A stretch of 64,000 nucleotides of DNA. Origin: Lutibacter litoralis. GTDB taxonomy: Bacteria; Bacteroidota; Bacteroidia; Flavobacteriales; Flavobacteriaceae. The notes beneath the pieces are model-generated. The model was not told where the DNA came from. It was given only the letters and a program-made list of their open reading frames with translations, and searched no databases. Both the position numbers and the translations under genes were made by a program. The DNA lies in contig NZ_BMNS01000006.1 in assembly GCF_014646675.1 (NCBI RefSeq), positions 62,001 through 126,000 of the forward strand, read 5' to 3'. This document shows positions 61,829-64,000 of the stretch, piece after piece. The stretch's first letter is position 1; each line of letters opens with the position of its first letter.

Positions 61829-64000
61829 TTAGTTCAAAAATATTGCATTTACAAAAAACAGTTTTCCGTTTTCCCAAAATGATCTAAATAGAGGATTGTC
61901 GATCATATAAATAATATTTCCACGACCTTTTCTTTCAATACCAAATAACAGTGAATTTGGAATTTCTTTTAAAGCAGTTGAACCCGCATAACCAGAAATA
62001 TGTTTAAAATCTTCAGGGAAATAAGCAACATTGTAACCTTTTTCTAACAATTGATAAGCAGCTGAACTTTGTTTTAAACTATAATAGTTATTGCTGTAAC
62101 CAAACCCTAATGGGTGCGAATCATCAACAGTACTTTTAAAGATACTTCCAGTAATTGCTTTTTTAATATATTCGTTTTCTTGTTGATCGTAAGGGATTAA
62201 ATTTGGTTTGGAATTGGTAGTATCTTTTTCGCTAGCATTTTTTGTTTTTAAACCAAATGATTTTGTGTCTGCAAAATTACTAACGGCGTTTCCGATTGCA
62301 ACAATATTTCCACCTTCAGTGGCAAAAGTACTTAACTTTTTTAATGCTTGTTCATTGGTTTTATATCCATTTGGCAAAATTAAAACATGATATTTAGACG
62401 CATCAATTCGGTTAATATCCTCAGTATTAATAACATTTAATGGATAGTTTAATTGTGTTTCAAAAAAGTGCCAAATTTCACCAAAACTTAAAGAGGAAGT
62501 CCCTTCACCGGCTAAAACTGCAATGTTTTTGGATTTTATAAGTTTTACGTGTGAAGAACCAAAATCGGCCCCACTACTAACAAAACCAGTGTTTGTTGTA
62601 GTGAGTTTTTTTTGTAAACGGTTTGCTATTTCAACAATAATTTCATCAAAATTAGAAATGTGTTCGTTTTCACCTCGCATTACAATTAATGAACCTTTTT
62701 TAAATTGATTTCCTTCAACCTTAAAATCTTTTTCACTAAATCGCACATTAAACCCTTCTTCTAAGAAATCTCCTAACAATTCTGCATCAGAAATTTCATT
62801 CCATTTATGCAGGTACGCATATGCGTTTTTTGCACTATTATTTGTAATAAATTTTTTATCAATTTGTGCTAAATTAGATTCAATATTTATAGTGTTTTTC
62901 GTAGCAAAACCTTGTAAACCGTATGCGTATATTAAACTCCAAGCTGTGATGTCGTATGTTATTGGAGTAGAAAGTTTAGTTTGTTGCTCAAACAAAACTT
63001 TTACCATTTTTCCTTTTGGTTGGTTTGTAGGTATTATTAAATCGTTTTTGTTCGTTTTAAAATTTTCAGTTGATTTAGTGTTGTAACTATATGCTTTTAC
63101 GCTTTTCCCTTCAGAAAAATAAAACTTTAGTTCGTGTTTTTCCAAAAGCTTCATTACACTTTTAATTTTTTCAGGAGCACCTCTTAGAATGTAATTTTTG
63201 TGTTTTAAGTTAGAGTTATCGAAAAATTTTGAAAATTCATCAAGCATTTTTGATGTATTTTTAGCTGCAACTTCAACTGTTGAAAGTCCTGTGGTTGTGT
63301 GGTGTGCAATTCTATCTTTTAAGGTTAAAACGGTTGTGTTTTCAGTAATAATTCCTAAGCCCGCTCTTCCGTGCCCTGCTTGTTCGTAGGTCATACCAAT
63401 TGCTCCCATATAAGTTGGATAGGTATCGCCATAACTTGGGTATAATAAATCAAAAGATTCTTTTGTAAAATACCGCCAACCTTCTTTATCAAAATAACTT
63501 GCGTGATTTTTTCCAATTTGAATTTGAAATTCTCGTTGCCAGTCTGTAATAATTTCGTGAAAAGGTTCTGCTGCAGGAGCAAAATAATAAGGACTGTTAT
63601 ATCCTTGTTCGTGAAAATCTACGTGAATATGTGGCATCCATTTGTTATAAACGTGTAAGCGCTGTTGTGTTTCAATTTGTGTTGCCCAAGCCCAATCTCT
63701 GTTTAAATCGAATAAATAATGGTTTGGTCTACCGCTAGGCCAAGGTTCGTTATGTTCTGTAACATCTGGATTTGTATTATAGGGAGTACTTTTTGTTTGG
63801 TTATACCAATTAACATACCTATCGCGTCCATCAGGATTTGCGCACGGATCTATAATTACAACTGTATTTTTAAGCCAATCTTGCTTTTCGGTAATTAATT
63901 TATATAGTGTTAACATAGCAGCTTCAGAACTTGAAGCTTCATTTCCGTGTACGTTATAACTTAGCCAAACAATACCAATTTCAGAATCATGTTGGCCCTG
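61829..64000 (-). CDS. M14 zinc carboxypeptidase family protein, 5' end outside the window
   Basis: The frame runs off the right edge; 723 residues are visible. Near the edge it reads GIVWLSYNVHGNEASSSEAAML, the HxxE zinc pair of M14 peptidases. Further on, IDPCANPDGRDRYVNWYNQ and HVDFHEQGYNSPYYF supply the arginine-containing segment and the third zinc ligand. The general-base Glu is likely in MTYEQAGHGR. The second half holds a glutamine-amidotransferase-like domain (about NIAVLAGEGTSSLSFGEIW to VLILPNGYKT), a usual companion in the large secreted M14 proteins of Bacteroidota. A signal peptide is expected outside the window. The protein probably trims peptides in the periplasm or outside. 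Confidence 0.9.
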   Translation of the reverse strand, partial: QGQHDSEIGIVWLSYNVHGNEASSSEAAMLTLYKLITEKQDWLKNTVVIIDPCANPDGRDRYVNWYNQTKSTPYNTNPDVTEHNEPWPSGRPNHYLFDLNRDWAWATQIETQQRLHVYNKWMPHIHVDFHEQGYNSPYYFAPAAEPFHEIITDWQREFQIQIGKNHASYFDKEGWRYFTKESFDLLYPSYGDTYPTYMGAIGMTYEQAGHGRAGLGIITENTTVLTLKDRIAHHTTTGLSTVEVAAKNTSKMLDEFSKFFDNSNLKHKNYILRGAPEKIKSVMKLLEKHELKFYFSEGKSVKAYSYNTKSTENFKTNKNDLIIPTNQPKGKMVKVLFEQQTKLSTPITYDITAWSLIYAYGLQGFATKNTINIESNLAQIDKKFITNNSAKNAYAYLHKWNEISDAELLGDFLEEGFNVRFSEKDFKVEGNQFKKGSLIVMRGENEHISNFDEIIVEIANRLQKKLTTTNTGFVSSGADFGSSHVKLIKSKNIAVLAGEGTSSLSFGEIWHFFETQLNYPLNVINTEDINRIDASKYHVLILPNGYKTNEQALKKLSTFATEGGNIVAIGNAVSNFADTKSFGLKTKNASEKDTTNSKPNLIPYDQQENEYIKKAITGSIFKSTVDDSHPLGFGYSNNYYSLKQSSAAYQLLEKGYNVAYFPEDFKHISGYAGSTALKEIPNSLLFGIERKGRGNIIYMIDNPLFRSFWENGKLFFVNAIFLN

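Overview
The window is an AT-rich chromosomal stretch of a member of the Bacteroidota, almost certainly a marine-type Flavobacteriaceae. The signs are a type IX secretion (type B) C-terminal sorting domain, many promoters of the Bacteroidota form (TTG or TTTG, about 19-20 bases, then TAnnTTTG), almost no Shine-Dalgarno sequences, a DUF4295 gene next to rpmB-rpmG, and flavobacterial gene families throughout. No rRNA, tRNA, CRISPR array, transposase or phage gene was seen. Both ends cut a gene: recQ on the left and an M14 carboxypeptidase on the right.

Layout. 1-6.4 kb: the end of recQ, a nucleoside-recognition membrane protein, a ZIP metal transporter with a methyltransferase, a THUMP rRNA methyltransferase and pyrD. 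6.8-9.6 kb: the proline operon proC-proB-proA behind a palindrome-bearing leader. 10-15.4 kb: a LysE exporter with HMG-CoA lyase, then a porin / FMN-binding protein / four-helix membrane protein cluster with an FNR-like operator, then guaB. 15.5-23 kb: an S9 peptidase fused to a sulfatase-modifying-factor-like domain, a UDP-glucuronate epimerase, a cyclophilin lipoprotein, ftcD and an O-methyltransferase-like gene. 23-30 kb: a Wza/Wzc polysaccharide export pair, then pta-ackA with a CRP/FNR-type palindrome near -61. 30-38.5 kb: uvrB, a T9SS type B protein, an ABC transporter pair and two conserved proteins. 39-43 kb: menaquinone genes (hotdog thioesterase, menF, menD) and a half-length CvfB-like gene. 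43.1-52.9 kb: a block not related to menaquinone: papain-family peptidase, an esterase fold that has lost its serine, a phosphatase/kinase-like/outer-membrane-barrel giant, an HD-PycTM fusion and a GAF-like protein. Then menB resumes. 54-62 kb: a fumarylacetoacetate hydrolase family protein, cinA, rpmB-rpmG-DUF4295-ftsY, an amidase lipoprotein and rimO.

Most of the window is housekeeping. The parts that best deserve a second look are: (a) the porin, FMN-binding and His-containing membrane protein cluster at 11.5-13.9 kb, which reads as a possible oxygen-regulated flavin-based electron-transfer module; (b) the HD phosphohydrolase fused to a Pycsar-type membrane effector at 49.3-50.5 kb, whose 3' end overlaps a large GAF-like gene; and (c) the 1232-residue lipoprotein at 45.5-49.2 kb that joins a phosphatase, a kinase-like segment and a beta-barrel. 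In six cases a -7 or -33 promoter element lies in frame with a gene as TTG or GTG and mimics an upstream start; the starts given here are corrected for that.
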